This document shows, one piece after another, positions 5,150-5,242 of a stretch of 5,242 bases of DNA. How positions within the stretch are numbered: position 1 is the stretch's first letter; every line of letters starts with the position of its first letter. A model generated the notes under the pieces. That model saw nothing but the letters and a program-made list of their open reading frames with translations, was not told where the DNA came from and did no database searches. This stretch comes from Lachnospiraceae bacterium UBA7729 (lineage in GTDB: Bacteria; Bacillota; Clostridia; Lachnospirales; Lachnospiraceae), in the NCBI GenBank assembly GCA_002482005.1, contig DLFD01000080.1, forward strand, positions 260 to 5,501. The letters run 5' to 3'. A program made the translations under genes and the position numbers.

Positions 5150-5242
5150 ATGAAACTGGGATCCCTCTGGAAGAAGAAAGAATATACAGCGCCGGCGGAG
5201 ACACAGGCACCGGCCGGGACATCAGCTGCGGCCGGGCAGGCG
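5150..5242 (+). CDS. N-terminal fragment of an unidentified protein, runs off the window
   Basis: An open frame begins at ATG 5150 with GGAG at 5141-5144 (5-nt spacing) and continues to the window edge, 31 codons. The start is a short basic segment (MKLGSLWKKKEY, 1-12) followed by a low-complexity Ala/Pro/Thr/Gly stretch (13-31), as in proteins that carry a flexible N-terminal linker ahead of a folded domain. There is no hydrophobic signal peptide or membrane segment in the visible part. An in-frame stop (TAA, 5093-5095) upstream limits any extension. It diverges from the Crp/Fnr regulator gene and may be controlled by it. Function cannot be assigned from this fragment. Confidence 0.65.
   Translation, partial: MKLGSLWKKKEYTAPAETQAPAGTSAAAGQA

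Overview
The window looks chromosomal and comes from a moderately GC-rich Firmicute, most likely class Clostridia and plausibly Lachnospiraceae. The basis is protein sequence character (a clostridial-type fold-type II PLP enzyme, a SerC of the 'MIENRVYNFSAGP' type, a DUF1015 protein of the 'GDGNHS' type, a short Crp/Fnr-type regulator), strong purine-rich ribosome binding sites and many Lys/Glu codons ending in G. Taxonomy is inferred from sequence impression, not from any search.

Layout. Positions 1-99 are a non-coding leader with an extended -10 promoter. It is followed on the + strand by three genes: a fold-type II PLP enzyme of unassigned reaction (100-1575), serC phosphoserine aminotransferase (1647-2735) and a DUF1015 protein (2860-4308). 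The two gaps (71 and 124 bp) each hold a clear hairpin without a U-tract, and no convincing new promoter is visible in either, so the three could be one operon with internal RNA structures. A Crp/Fnr-family regulator (4314-4982) lies on the - strand, convergent with the DUF1015 gene; the two stop codons are only 5 bp apart with no terminator visible. The regulator diverges from a gene that begins at 5150 on the + strand and runs off the window. The region between these two starts carries a palindromic -10 element readable on both strands and a long hairpin (5058-5115) that would sit in the leader of the + strand gene.

How the genes may work together. SerC makes O-phospho-L-serine. In many clostridia serC is followed by serA and then a DUF1015 gene; here serA is not between them. 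The upstream PLP enzyme has the architecture of beta-replacement or beta-elimination enzymes, some of which use O-phosphoserine. A phosphoserine-centred pathway is therefore a reasonable but unproven reading.

The oddest sequence is inside the DUF1015 gene. It has a perfect 39-bp tandem duplication followed by four 15-bp repeats, adding a charged, probably disordered insert, and an A_AAA_AAG slippery heptamer with a long open -1 frame. No rRNA, tRNA, CRISPR array, insertion sequence or phage gene was seen.
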